Positions 7,641-16,481 are shown, numbered from the stretch's first letter. The stretch is DNA of 22,210 nt from Planctomycetota bacterium (GCA_021818565.1 JAKATV010000524.1:1-22210), one strand, 5' to 3'. The notes: generated from the letters alone by a model not told the origin. Numbers and translations: made by a program.

Positions 7641-8837
7641 TCACCCGGCCTTTGATACCGCCGCACTGGGATGAACTTCCGGCATAATCGGAATGTGCAC
7701 TCTGGTTTCAGCCGGATCATAGTGCGGGGAAATAGCGTATTGCACCGGGACACCGTCTTTGGTATGCAGAAGATAATAACCGCCGCGATCAACCAGTTGC
7801 TCGTATGGGCCAATGACACATTTGCCCATGGGGGTCGGGATAGTCAGCAAAGGCACGCGCGTGCCGGGCGCGGACGCCAGATCCCGCAGAATCTTCTGGC
7901 TTTCCGGCAACGTCAGGCGATGCTGGGGCAAGGTGCCATCCGGAAATGGATGAATCAGATAATACGGTTTGAACACCACCGGACCGGAATCCATACGGTC
8001 ATACATATCTGTAATTATTGAGGCATCATCGTTGATGCCTCGAAAAAGCGGATGCTGAGTCATCATCAGCGGGCGGCGGGAATCCGCCAGTTCCGTCAGC
8101 GCCAGCATCGCCTGGTGTAATTCGGTTGTGACTTCGCGCGGATGCACCACATGCAGAATATAAGACGACGGCGATAATTTTTTCAATGCCTGATGCAAGG
8201 CCGTGTTACCAATTATCCGCTGTGGATACCAGACCGGCTCACGGGTGTGAATGGTAACGGTAATGCGACGTGCTACGGTTCTATTGAGCCTTTGCATCCG
8301 CAAGGCCACGTGCTCAAGCACGGCGGGTGGAACGGCCAAGGGATCACCGCCACTTAAAATAATCTCACGCAGTTCACTTCGCTTGGGCGACGTTTCCGCC
8401 TGATCAAACATGTCGTCAATTTCCTGATGCGATATTCGCCCCGGCGTAACATCCCTATTCTTCAAATAGCAGTACCGGCACAGGCCACTGCAAAAATCCG
8501 TTACCCGCAGCAGCGCTTCATAACGGTATTTCTGAATCCACCGCGGATGATTCACAGCCCGATCAGCAAGTTGAAACGCATCCCAGCGTTCTTCACCGGT
8601 ATCGCTTAGTTCCCCAGCATTAGGCAACGCCAGAGCCCATAGGGGATCATTCACATCATTAAGAAGAATTTTTTCAGCATAAAATCGCGGCAACCGGAAG
8701 GTATACCGTTGGGCAATCGCCGTCATAGTCGCAGCCATCGCATCCGTAATGGTGGGCAGCACAGTGCGCAACTGGTCGATTGAGGTTATTAAATCCGCGG
8801 GTGCAGTGTGTACAGGCGTTTCCAATTCCGGCATCAT
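7641..8837 (-). CDS. KamA-like radical SAM protein (lysine 2,3-aminomutase family, divergent)
   Basis: Protein of 398 residues, near KamA length. The radical SAM cluster motif is CSGLCRYC (CxxxCxxC; about C116, C120, C123), followed by YLKNRD, where lysine 2,3-aminomutases usually have TRRR. Family features kept are REIILSGGDPL, TIHTREPVWYPQRI, HPREVT, LFRGIND and KPYYL. The glycine-rich PGGGGK that carries the PLP lysine in KamA is replaced by TPMGK, with K339 a possible PLP lysine. The acidic residues after KPYYL that bind the substrate amine in KamA are not conserved in the same spacing (IHPFPDGTLPQHR). It is therefore probably a PLP and SAM-dependent amino acid mutase, but lysine as substrate is uncertain; EF-P lysine modification (EpmB) is a less likely alternative. 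TTG 8840, ATG 8837 and ATG 8834 are in frame; AGGA (8843-8846) favours the ATGs. Confidence 0.82.
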   Translation of the reverse strand: MMPELETPVHTAPADLITSIDQLRTVLPTITDAMAATMTAIAQRYTFRLPRFYAEKILLNDVNDPLWALALPNAGELSDTGEERWDAFQLADRAVNHPRWIQKYRYEALLRVTDFCSGLCRYCYLKNRDVTPGRISHQEIDDMFDQAETSPKRSELREIILSGGDPLAVPPAVLEHVALRMQRLNRTVARRITVTIHTREPVWYPQRIIGNTALHQALKKLSPSSYILHVVHPREVTTELHQAMLALTELADSRRPLMMTQHPLFRGINDDASIITDMYDRMDSGPVVFKPYYLIHPFPDGTLPQHRLTLPESQKILRDLASAPGTRVPLLTIPTPMGKCVIGPYEQLVDRGGYYLLHTKDGVPVQYAISPHYDPAETRVHIPIMPEVHPSAAVSKAG

Positions 8838-8860
8838 CAAATTCCTATCCTACTGAAATA

Positions 8861-8889
8861 ATCTTAACGCCATGCGGATAAATCTCCAA
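8861..8889 (-). promoter_or_regulatory. Possible promoter of the KamA-like gene
   Basis: On the minus strand TTGGAG (complement of 8884-8889) and TAAGAT (complement of 8861-8866) are 17 bases apart. Transcription would start about 17 bases before the ATG, just including the AGGA ribosome site. Both boxes are imperfect, so this is only a candidate. It lies in the 224-base divergent gap before crtN. Confidence 0.3.
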
Positions 8890-9061
8890 TGCGAAACACC
8901 GGATATTGTCGCTTTGGAAACCGGAACAGGGCACTAGCCTCTTTTCATCTTCTGGGTTATTTTTTGCGTAAAAGATTGTTGGGCAGAGGCAACGGGGGCT
9001 GGTAGCCGCCAGGGAATTGCCTGCCTACAATACCCGGACTTCGTGGAGGCTTGATCGCTTT

Positions 9062-10648
9062 ATGGGCAAACAGAAGCGTGTGGTCATTATTGGCGCTGGA
9101 CCGGGTGGGCTGTCCTCGGCCATGCTATTGGCCAAAGCAGGTCTGGACGTAACGATACTCGAACGGCAGGAGCGTGTCGGCGGGCGGACCAGCGCTATTG
9201 AAAGTGACGGATTCCGTTTTGATGCGGGACCGACATTTTTTCTATACCCGGAAATCCTCAAGGATATTTTTGCAGCGGCAGGGCATGATTTATTCCACGA
9301 AGTTCCGATGCGCCGACTGGATCCGCAATATCGCCTGACCTTTGCCGGACAGGGTGAAATTGTCGCCACGGGCGATGTCGCCAAGATGCAGGCGGCCATG
9401 GCTGAATTAGCCCCTCGGGATGCGGAAAATCTGCCTCGCTTTCTGAGCGACAATCGCAGCAAACTTGCGGCGTTTGCCCCCTGTTTACAATCCCCGTTTT
9501 CCGGTTGGCGCGACGTAGTAACCAAGCGCATGATGAAATTACTGCCCATGCTGCGACCTTGGAATTCGCTGGATCGCGAGTTGCAGCGTTATTTTTCTGA
9601 CCCTCGGATTCGTCTGGCCTTCAGTTTTCAGGCCAAATATCTGGGCATGTCGCCGTTCCGCTGCCCGGGGTTATTTTCCATCTTATCATTTCTCGAATAC
9701 GAGCACGGCGTGTTTCATCCGTTAGGCGGGTGTGCATGCGTGAGTGAACGCATGGCTGAACTTCTGCAATCCTCCGGCGTGCGAATTAGTCTGGGCGAAC
9801 CGGTGGAAGAGCTGATATTCAGCGGAAATGCGGTCAAAGCCGTTCGCACCAATCGGGCCACTTATCCCGCCGACGCGGTTGTTATCAACGCGGATTTTGG
9901 TGCCAGCGTTCCGCGGCTTATACCGGACGGGCTGCGCCGTCGATGGACCAATAAGCGTATCGAAAAAGCCCGCTACTCCTGTTCTACCTTTATGATGTAT
10001 CTGGGCATTGAGGGGCATTACCCCAATTTACTGCATCATAATATTTTTCTTGCCGAGGATTATCGCAAAAATCTTCAGGATATTGAAAAAGATCATCGGC
10101 TGTCGGAAGACCCGTCTTTTTATATCCAGAACGCGTGCGTCACCGATCCCGCTTTAGCACCGGCGGGTTGCAGCACCTTGTATGTATTGACGCCGGTGTC
10201 GCATCAACATAGTCATATCGACTGGAAATCAGCCAGGATTCCCTTCCGACGGCGAATGTTGCAGCAATTAGAGCGTTTCGGACTAAAAGATATTGAGTCC
10301 CGTATTCGCTTTGAACGTGTGGTGACGCCGGAAGATTGGCAGAATCGTATGGCTATATACCGGGGAGCAACGTTTAATCTGGCACACGACTTTAGGCAGA
10401 TGCTGCACTTTCGCCCGCATAATCGCTTTGAGGAAACCGGCGGAATTTATCTGGTTGGCGGCGGCACGCACCCCGGAAGCGGCCTGCCGGTGATATATGA
10501 ATCAGCGCGCATCAGTTCGCGATTGCTCCTGGAAGATTTAGGATTAAAATCTCAATGGGACCAACTGGCCGCTGCGATGACCATGAAAGAGTGTAGAATG
10601 GACTATACGAAAAGCGCGCAATCGAATGCTGTTTCGGCGGCCGTGTGA
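9062..10648 (+). CDS. crtN: CrtN-type carotenoid desaturase (4,4'-diapophytoene desaturase, CrtI family)
   Basis: FAD-dependent CrtI/CrtN-family enzyme of 528 residues. The N-terminal Rossmann motif VVIIGAGPGGLSSA (GxGxxG at 11-16) is followed by ERQERVGGRTSAIESDGFRFDAGPT, and the C-terminal FAD motif is GIYLVGGGTHPGSGLPVI. The segment from YSCSTFMMYLGIEG through HHNIFLAEDYRKNLQDI to DPSFYIQNACVTDPALAP strongly recalls bacterial CrtN. Such enzymes remove hydrogens stepwise from the C30 (or C40) backbone to give the coloured polyene, at the membrane. The ATG at 9062 has GGAGG at 9045-9049, 12 bases upstream; an open frame begins at TTG 9017, but the extra residues lack family similarity. It is first in a plus-strand cassette and ends 15 bases before the aldehyde dehydrogenase gene. 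A C40 phytoene desaturase is the main alternative, made less likely by the neighbours. Confidence 0.8.
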   Translation: MGKQKRVVIIGAGPGGLSSAMLLAKAGLDVTILERQERVGGRTSAIESDGFRFDAGPTFFLYPEILKDIFAAAGHDLFHEVPMRRLDPQYRLTFAGQGEIVATGDVAKMQAAMAELAPRDAENLPRFLSDNRSKLAAFAPCLQSPFSGWRDVVTKRMMKLLPMLRPWNSLDRELQRYFSDPRIRLAFSFQAKYLGMSPFRCPGLFSILSFLEYEHGVFHPLGGCACVSERMAELLQSSGVRISLGEPVEELIFSGNAVKAVRTNRATYPADAVVINADFGASVPRLIPDGLRRRWTNKRIEKARYSCSTFMMYLGIEGHYPNLLHHNIFLAEDYRKNLQDIEKDHRLSEDPSFYIQNACVTDPALAPAGCSTLYVLTPVSHQHSHIDWKSARIPFRRRMLQQLERFGLKDIESRIRFERVVTPEDWQNRMAIYRGATFNLAHDFRQMLHFRPHNRFEETGGIYLVGGGTHPGSGLPVIYESARISSRLLLEDLGLKSQWDQLAAAMTMKECRMDYTKSAQSNAVSAAV

Positions 10649-10663
10649 GGGCATTGGTGATTT

Positions 10664-12187
10664 ATGGAACCTGTTGACCAACCATTTTCCGCCCGTCGTA
10701 ACGCCACGCAACCGCTGGAACTTAGTGTGGCCCAGGCACGCGCCTCACAGATTCAGTGGAGCCGGCAAAGCCTTGAGCATCGCCTGTATGCCATCGCAAA
10801 ATTTCGCCAGAGCCTGGCAGCGTCTCCCGCCCGCTTTATTCAGGCGTTATCCCATTTGCCCGATCGCACGGAGGTGCAAAGCATTGCCGCGGAAATTATT
10901 CCCTTGGCCAATGCCGCACGGTTTTTACAGCGCCGTGCGGAAAGAATTCTGCGCCCGCGCGTCCGCTCTCCCCTGCTTTCCGGCATTCGCATTACGGTGG
11001 ATCATCGTCCGCACGGACTGGTGCTGATTGTCGGTCCATCCAACTACCCGTTATTTCTTCCTGGCGTGCAGGTGCTTCAGGCTCTGGTGGCCGGCAACGC
11101 CGTACTGTTAAAACCCGGTACTGGGGGTACCAGCGCGGCCGTGGCGCTGGTGAGCCTGTTACGGACCAGCGGCATTGATCCAACGTTAATTCATCTTCTG
11201 CCGGAAGACACCGAAGTGGTACATCACGCCATTGATCTGGGCGTGGATCAGTTAATTCTCACCGGATCGATTCCCGCGGGCCGAGCGATCGTGACTTCGA
11301 TGGCCCAAAAGCCGCCGCATCCGGCAATTATGGAACTTTCCGGATCGGACGCGGTGTTTATATTGTCCAGCGCGGATTTGTATCGGGCGGTTGCGTTGCT
11401 GCAATTCGGCATGGAATTTAATGGCAGCGCCACATGCATTGCGCCGCGCCGGGTAATTATTGTGCGTTCCATGCTGGAGAAATTTGAGCACCTGCTGTTG
11501 CGCCGATTCTCCGATTGTAAGCCGGCTCCGCTAAACGAAGCGGCAACGCAAAAACTCCTGCCGCTGGTGCGCGATGCGTTGGCGCGCGGCGCACGGCTGG
11601 TGGTGGGAAAAATATCCGGCGACAAACCACTGGGGCCGCTGATTCTTATGCATACCACTTCCGAGATGCCTATTATGTCCGCTGATGTGATGGCACCGGT
11701 ACTCTGCGTGCAGGTGGTTGCGGATACGCTGGAGGCTCTTACCGCTTATAACGCCTGCCCCATGCGACTTAGCGCTTCGATTTTTGGGGATGCGGTACCG
11801 GCACGGGCCCTGGCGCGCCGCATTGATGCGGGATGTATCGTCATCAATGATCTTATTTCGCCCACCGCTCATCCGGAGGTTCCCTTTACCGCGCGGGGCG
11901 AGAGCGGGTACGGCACAACGCGCGGGGCTGAGGGATTATTGGCCATGACCTGGCCCAATGTGGTCGTGGAACGCACGGGCCGCACGCTGCCCCACCTGCG
12001 CAAGCCGGAGCGGCATGATCAGCAGATATTGCTGCTGGTACTACGCCTGCTGCATGGCGCGGATGCGGCGGTTCGAATTCGTTCTTTAGCGGCGCTGCTG
12101 CGCATATTCATGGGCTTTGCCGGCCCCCTCAAGGAAAAAGATGAGGGTTCAATTAAATCACGAGAAAACAAATATGACTCGCTTTAA
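10664..12187 (+). CDS. Aldehyde dehydrogenase of a C30 carotenoid cassette
   Basis: NAD(P)-dependent aldehyde dehydrogenase of 507 residues. Expected catalytic and binding residues are present: N127 in GPSNYP, K150 in LLKPG, the cofactor loop LTGSIPAG (199-206), E224 in MELSGSDA, and the nucleophile C258 in NGSATCIAP. The last 60 residues form a basic tail with a hydrophobic stretch (LLLVLRLLHGADAAVRIRSLAALLRIFMGFAG) that could touch the membrane. Between crtN-like and crtP-like genes it most likely oxidises the terminal aldehyde of a diapocarotenoid to the acid, as for the aldehyde dehydrogenases of the Methylomonas and Staphylococcus pathways. The ATG at 10664 has GAGGG overlapping the crtN stop codon (10647-10651), so the two are probably cotranscribed. 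The substrate is inferred from context, not from residues. Confidence 0.85.
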   Translation: MEPVDQPFSARRNATQPLELSVAQARASQIQWSRQSLEHRLYAIAKFRQSLAASPARFIQALSHLPDRTEVQSIAAEIIPLANAARFLQRRAERILRPRVRSPLLSGIRITVDHRPHGLVLIVGPSNYPLFLPGVQVLQALVAGNAVLLKPGTGGTSAAVALVSLLRTSGIDPTLIHLLPEDTEVVHHAIDLGVDQLILTGSIPAGRAIVTSMAQKPPHPAIMELSGSDAVFILSSADLYRAVALLQFGMEFNGSATCIAPRRVIIVRSMLEKFEHLLLRRFSDCKPAPLNEAATQKLLPLVRDALARGARLVVGKISGDKPLGPLILMHTTSEMPIMSADVMAPVLCVQVVADTLEALTAYNACPMRLSASIFGDAVPARALARRIDAGCIVINDLISPTAHPEVPFTARGESGYGTTRGAEGLLAMTWPNVVVERTGRTLPHLRKPERHDQQILLLVLRLLHGADAAVRIRSLAALLRIFMGFAGPLKEKDEGSIKSRENKYDSL

Positions 12188-12260
12188 TTCATGCCGGAAT
12201 AGCGGCGAAGCTTAAGTGTGTTACCAAGCAAGTTTGTTCATTGAGGCTCATAGACATACC

Positions 12261-13811
12261 ATGTTGATGGCAGATACAACCAAGCATCCCATTGGAATTA
12301 TTGGCGGTGGATTAGGCGGATTGGCGGCGGCTTGTACGCTGGCGGGTCGCGGTCACCGCGTGATGCTCTTTGAAACAAATCCTTGGTTGGGCGGTAAAGC
12401 GGCGGTGCATACTGACGGGAAATTCCGCTTTGACATGGGGCCGACAATTCTGCTTATGCCTTTTGTCCTGCGCCGCATATTTTCTGAAGCGGGTGTAAAA
12501 CTTGAAGACGCTTTGGACCTGGTTCGCCTGGATCCGCAGTGGCGCTGTTTTTTTGACGACGGGGGCGTTTTGGACCTCGTGGATCATCCGCAACGTATGG
12601 CCGCCAATCTCGCCGCTTTTGCCCCTGGACAAGCGGTGGATCAGGAATATGCCGAAATGCTGCGGCAATCGAAACTCATGCGCAACGCGTCGGATAAATA
12701 TTTTTTCTGGAAATCCATCGGTTCCATCCGCGACACCTTTGATTTCAAAGGAAGCCTGCAGATTTCCGTCCTGCGGGATTTGATGAACATGAAACTCGGT
12801 CGCACGCTTCATGCCACCGTGCGTTCTGTGATCCATGAGCCGCGCATCGCCCAGATGGTGGATCACTTCACGCAATATGTAGGCTCAGCTCCGGCACTTT
12901 CACCGGCGGTACTCATGGGCATCGCGGATATGCAAATCAGTGAAGGAATCTGGTACCCACGCGGCGGCACCCGCGCGGTGCCGGTAGCACTGGAGAAGAT
13001 ATCCCGCACGCTGGGCGTTGATATTCACACCGACTGCCCCGTGGCACGGATTAAGACAGATGGAAAACAGGTGGTTGCGGTGGTAACCGCCAATGGTAAG
13101 GAATTTTCCGTATCCGCCGTTATCAGTAACTCGGATGTGGTTTTGACGCATAAAGAGTTGTTGCCTGAAGCGCCTGCCCAAAAATTTGAGAAGCGCCGCC
13201 GGTACGAGCCGGCCTGCTCAGGGGTGGTATTGTATCTGGGCTTAAACAAGCGGTATGATCATCTAGCGCATCATGATTTTGTATTTTCCCGCGATCCGGA
13301 ACAGGAATTCCAAGACATCTATCAGCGTGGCATCCCCGCCGCCGACCCCACGTGCTATCTTTGCGCGCCGGCCGGCAGCGATGCGTCAGTAGCTCCCGGC
13401 GGCGGCGAGGCTTTATACATTCTGGTTCATACGCCCTACCTGCGTCCGGGACAGGACTGGAAAAAGATTCTTCCGGAATATCGCCGCGTTATATTTGACA
13501 AGCTGGCACGCACGGCGGGATTGAAAGATCTGGAATCTCGAATTGTTTGCCAGCGCGCATTGACCCCGGAAGATATCCGTGATCGCTATCATGTGTGGAA
13601 CGGTGCTATCTACGGCCTGGCCAGTCATGGCCGATTCAATGGGGCCTTCAAACCGGCTAATCGAAGCCGCGATGTGCAGGGTTTATATTTCGCCGGTGGC
13701 TCGGCGCATCCTGGCCCTGGCATGCCGATGGCCCTGATGTCCGGCTGGATCGCAGCGGACGCATTGGATACGGATATGTCTGGAGCGACCGCCCCTGTCC
13801 CGCAGACGTGA
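12261..13811 (+). CDS. crtP: CrtP/CrtNb-type diapolycopene oxygenase (CrtI family)
   Basis: FAD-dependent CrtI-family protein of about 516 residues. It has an N-terminal IGIIGGGLGGLAAA (GGGLGG at 15-20) with a following GGKAAVHTDGKFRFDMGPTI, and a C-terminal GLYFAGGSAHPGPGMPMAL. Segments specific to staphylococcal CrtP/CrtNb are clear: DPQWRCFFDDGGVLDL, TQYVGSAPALSPAVL, MQISEGIWYPRGG, EPACSGVVLYLGL with LAHHDFVF, and NGAIYGLAS. Known members oxidise the terminal methyl groups of diaponeurosporene or diapolycopene to aldehydes. The upstream aldehyde dehydrogenase would take the next step. The start is uncertain: ATG 12261, ATG 12267 and GTG 12216 are in frame; GAGG at 12243-12246 is the nearest purine-rich site and is far from 12261. 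It follows the dehydrogenase gene by about 73 bases. Confidence 0.82.
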   Translation: MLMADTTKHPIGIIGGGLGGLAAACTLAGRGHRVMLFETNPWLGGKAAVHTDGKFRFDMGPTILLMPFVLRRIFSEAGVKLEDALDLVRLDPQWRCFFDDGGVLDLVDHPQRMAANLAAFAPGQAVDQEYAEMLRQSKLMRNASDKYFFWKSIGSIRDTFDFKGSLQISVLRDLMNMKLGRTLHATVRSVIHEPRIAQMVDHFTQYVGSAPALSPAVLMGIADMQISEGIWYPRGGTRAVPVALEKISRTLGVDIHTDCPVARIKTDGKQVVAVVTANGKEFSVSAVISNSDVVLTHKELLPEAPAQKFEKRRRYEPACSGVVLYLGLNKRYDHLAHHDFVFSRDPEQEFQDIYQRGIPAADPTCYLCAPAGSDASVAPGGGEALYILVHTPYLRPGQDWKKILPEYRRVIFDKLARTAGLKDLESRIVCQRALTPEDIRDRYHVWNGAIYGLASHGRFNGAFKPANRSRDVQGLYFAGGSAHPGPGMPMALMSGWIAADALDTDMSGATAPVPQT

Positions 13812-13879
13812 CAGTCGCAATAGCCGCAGCGCTACCGGTCTGCCCTGTCTGATGGTGGCGATGATGGTAAGATGTAAGC

Positions 13880-16342
13880 ATGCTGGAATTGCACTATCCA
13901 TACATGCTTCTGGGCCTATTAATCGTTGCCCCTTTCGGGGTTGCGCTGCTTTTCGTTACTAAATCGCAAACAAAAGCTTGGACACTATATACTTTGGTAC
14001 TACCTCTGCTTGCCGCGGTATTCGCGATTCTGGCGGCAACGGGACCGGCGGCACGTTTTGCGTCATCGGCCAAGCGGATCATCGTGGCTCTGGATGATTC
14101 GCCGGCGGCGGTTACCGCTCCCTGGCGTCAGGGGCGCTGGCTCCGCGGATTTCTTACAGCGCATTCGCCCCGCGGGGTGCCTATTACCCTGGTGACATTT
14201 GCATCACGACCGCATGTCTTGGCAACCCAACTGCTGCCGCAGAATGTGCCGGATTGGCCGATTGCGCGAAATGAGGTATCGCGCCGGCGCGCCTCCACCA
14301 AACGCCTGCTGGCATTTTCCGGATCAACACCCGTTTGGATCTTTACCACCGGACTGCTGGACTGGCACGTACCATCGCCATGGGCTGTGCCGCAAGCGGC
14401 TCTCGCGGCTACCGTGATTGCGCCGACATCGGCCGATGTCGGCGTTACTGATTTACGGTGGGTATTTGGAGGCGGGCACACTTTGCAGTCGCCGCGATTA
14501 CAGGTAACGCTGCGATCCACCGGCCCCGGTTTAGTCCGCCTGATGGAAATTTGCGGCTCGGAGGTGCTGGCCCAGTTGCCGGTGCGATTCCACAATTCGG
14601 AGGAAAAGATGGTGCTGCTGCCGCCGATAGATCGTGATCTTCTTCACGGGCATCAAACCTTCACGGTCAAATTATTGAATCATGATTTGTGGCCGGGGGA
14701 TAACAGTGCTGAAATTCTCCTTCCTGAACCAGCCCTGCCGCGGGTACTAATTATTACCCCTAAGCAGTCAGGAAAAACCGGGCTGGTTCCTGGATGGATT
14801 TCCCAGATATTGCCGCCGGGGCAATTTCCGGTTTCGCTGGCTACGCTGGAACGCTATCAGGCTGTGGTACTGGACAATGTCCCGGTTACGGATTTGCGGC
14901 CGCAAATACAAAAACGCTTGTCGGCTTACGTTACAAACATCGGCGGCGGCCTGTTGATCGCCGGTACACGCAATGCTTTTGGCCCCGGTGGCTACGGCTT
15001 ACCCCTGGGGGCGGGTAACACGCCATCGATTCTTGAAACCCTTTCGCCGCTATCCAGCGTGCCGCCCCACCCGCGACCGCTGCATGTCCTATTTTTGATG
15101 GACGTAAGTGGGTCGTTAGGCAACTCGACCGCATCCGGTGTAACGCGATTCGCCCTGGCGGCGCACGCAGTTTGCGCTGCGGTACAGCTACTTAGGCCCA
15201 AGGATCACATCACCATCTTATTATTTTCCGGCCAGACTCGAAGCCTCATCACGGGCGAGGTACAAACTGTGCGTCCCGTGCTGGCGAAGTTACTGGCGAA
15301 AATTGTTCCCAATGGCCCCACGCGCCCGAATTCGGCGCTGCCAATATTACGCAGATTGCTGACAAAAAAGGCCCTTCTGATTGTTGTTACGGACGGCCGT
15401 ATACCGCACTTAAACGTACCGGCGTGGAAAGACTTATTGGAGCGCCACGCCGTAGAATTCGCCGTGGCTGCCCCGGGCCACAGTAGTCGTGCAACCGAGC
15501 AGCTTATTGCGGCAACCGGGACCGCGCGACTTCCGATGCAACGCTTAAGCCAATGGGGCCGCGTTTTGCGAATGTTGATCCAACGAAGAATTCAGGGAAC
15601 ACCCAACAGAGTGGAGATCGCATGGAAGTCCCGGGTATTCGGCCTTCAGAGCCGAACTAATTTGTGGGACCGCGTTTATCTTAAGCGACGAGCGACGCTT
15701 GTGGCACACGGCGGGCAATATCCGCTGGCGGCACTTTGGCGGCGCGGTTTGGGGCAAGTGGGGGCGATTTGCTTTTCCGACAATTCCACTCCGGCACGTA
15801 TTCTATATACCTCCTTGCTTAACATGGTCAAGGCTCCGCGTGGCAATCCGGATTTTCATATTACCGCTCAGCGCAGAAATGGCCGCTGGTTTCTCGCGGT
15901 ACGCGCCGCCAGCCGAGGGAAATTCTGCAATCAGCTTCACTTAAACGCCACGGCAATACAACAGAACGGAAAACTTCTAATTCTTCCGTTGCCGCAAATT
16001 GCGCCAGGACAGTATGGTGCAGGATTGCCACGACATGTTCACGCTTTTTCCGCCACCGTCTCGCAGTTGGCAAGCCATTCGGCACGGCAACGCGAGACCA
16101 TCATCGGCCGCATCCAGGCACCCGGGCTACCGAATGAATACTTCCCGGCAACGGGCCGGATTAAGCCATGCCCATGGCCTGCGGCAACTCTAATTCCCGG
16201 TAATGCTCCATCCGCAGTGCGTTGGCAACCCATGCAGAGCACTCAAAGTTTTCACTTTTCCGTAGTGCTGTGGATATTAGCGTTGTTGTCCGCCTTGACG
16301 GCAATATTTTTTGCCGCCCGGCAGAGCCAAACCGCTTTTTGA
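13880..16342 (+). CDS. Membrane-anchored VWA domain protein with GATase1-like segment
   Basis: Protein of 820 residues without a precise known function. Two membrane segments (about residues 8-27 and 36-54) start it, and a third (about 793-813) ends it, so the large middle part probably faces the periplasm. Residues 66-160 look like a VWA fold whose metal site is degraded (IIVALDDSPAA). About 285-380 resembles the glutamine-amidotransferase-like domain seen in BatA-like proteins (YVTNIGGGLLIAGTRNAFGPGGYG) without a clear catalytic triad. A full VWA domain follows (about 401-575) with an intact MIDAS: DVSGS (D408, S410, S412), T481 and D505. Such proteins occur in Planctomycetota and relatives, often near MoxR/BatA clusters, but no MoxR ATPase is here. 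It begins 68 bases after crtP on the same strand, so it may be cotranscribed; a link to carotenoids is unproven. The ribosome site is weak. Confidence 0.75.
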   Translation: MLELHYPYMLLGLLIVAPFGVALLFVTKSQTKAWTLYTLVLPLLAAVFAILAATGPAARFASSAKRIIVALDDSPAAVTAPWRQGRWLRGFLTAHSPRGVPITLVTFASRPHVLATQLLPQNVPDWPIARNEVSRRRASTKRLLAFSGSTPVWIFTTGLLDWHVPSPWAVPQAALAATVIAPTSADVGVTDLRWVFGGGHTLQSPRLQVTLRSTGPGLVRLMEICGSEVLAQLPVRFHNSEEKMVLLPPIDRDLLHGHQTFTVKLLNHDLWPGDNSAEILLPEPALPRVLIITPKQSGKTGLVPGWISQILPPGQFPVSLATLERYQAVVLDNVPVTDLRPQIQKRLSAYVTNIGGGLLIAGTRNAFGPGGYGLPLGAGNTPSILETLSPLSSVPPHPRPLHVLFLMDVSGSLGNSTASGVTRFALAAHAVCAAVQLLRPKDHITILLFSGQTRSLITGEVQTVRPVLAKLLAKIVPNGPTRPNSALPILRRLLTKKALLIVVTDGRIPHLNVPAWKDLLERHAVEFAVAAPGHSSRATEQLIAATGTARLPMQRLSQWGRVLRMLIQRRIQGTPNRVEIAWKSRVFGLQSRTNLWDRVYLKRRATLVAHGGQYPLAALWRRGLGQVGAICFSDNSTPARILYTSLLNMVKAPRGNPDFHITAQRRNGRWFLAVRAASRGKFCNQLHLNATAIQQNGKLLILPLPQIAPGQYGAGLPRHVHAFSATVSQLASHSARQRETIIGRIQAPGLPNEYFPATGRIKPCPWPAATLIPGNAPSAVRWQPMQSTQSFHFSVVLWILALLSALTAIFFAARQSQTAF
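14421..14444. repeat. 24-bp perfect palindrome inside the VWA gene
   Basis: Bases 14421-14444 equal their own reverse complement (CGCCGACATCGG followed by its mirror CCGATGTCGGCG). It encodes residues around APTSADVGV in a linker region. It could be a protein-binding site or a strong mRNA hairpin, or chance. Confidence 0.85.
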
Positions 16343-16382
16343 AGCATAACTGTAGATATTTTCCTTTATGGCCTGTCGCGTG

Positions 16383-16402
16383 AAACCGCGACGCTTCCGC
16401 GT
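16383..16402 (+). repeat. REP-like direct repeat, copy 1
   Basis: AAACCGCGACGCTTCCGCGT, identical over 20 bases to the copy at 16482-16501. It contains a short ACGC-TTCC-GCGT hairpin (16391-16402); the bases after it (GGGG) do not extend the stem. Confidence 0.85.
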
Positions 16403-16481
16403 GGGGCCGGGCTATGCGGTTATCTGAAAGTGCGTTTGCCGCATTGGGGTATGGATTGTTGCCGGGACGGCGTTCCGCATC

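Noticed and set aside
9026..9031. TACAAT as -10 box of a crtN promoter
   Set aside because: No acceptable -35 box lies at 16-18 bases upstream, so it was not listed.
9025..9549. 174-codon open frame on the minus strand
   Set aside because: It is a shadow of crtN on the opposite strand.
9062..10648. C40 phytoene desaturase CrtI
   Set aside because: Possible by family, but the adjacent aldehyde dehydrogenase and CrtP-like gene and the absence of crtB favour the C30 route.
12312..12875. 187-codon open frame on the minus strand
   Set aside because: It is antisense to the crtP-like gene and reads as low-sense protein; the sense strand has clear FAD motifs.
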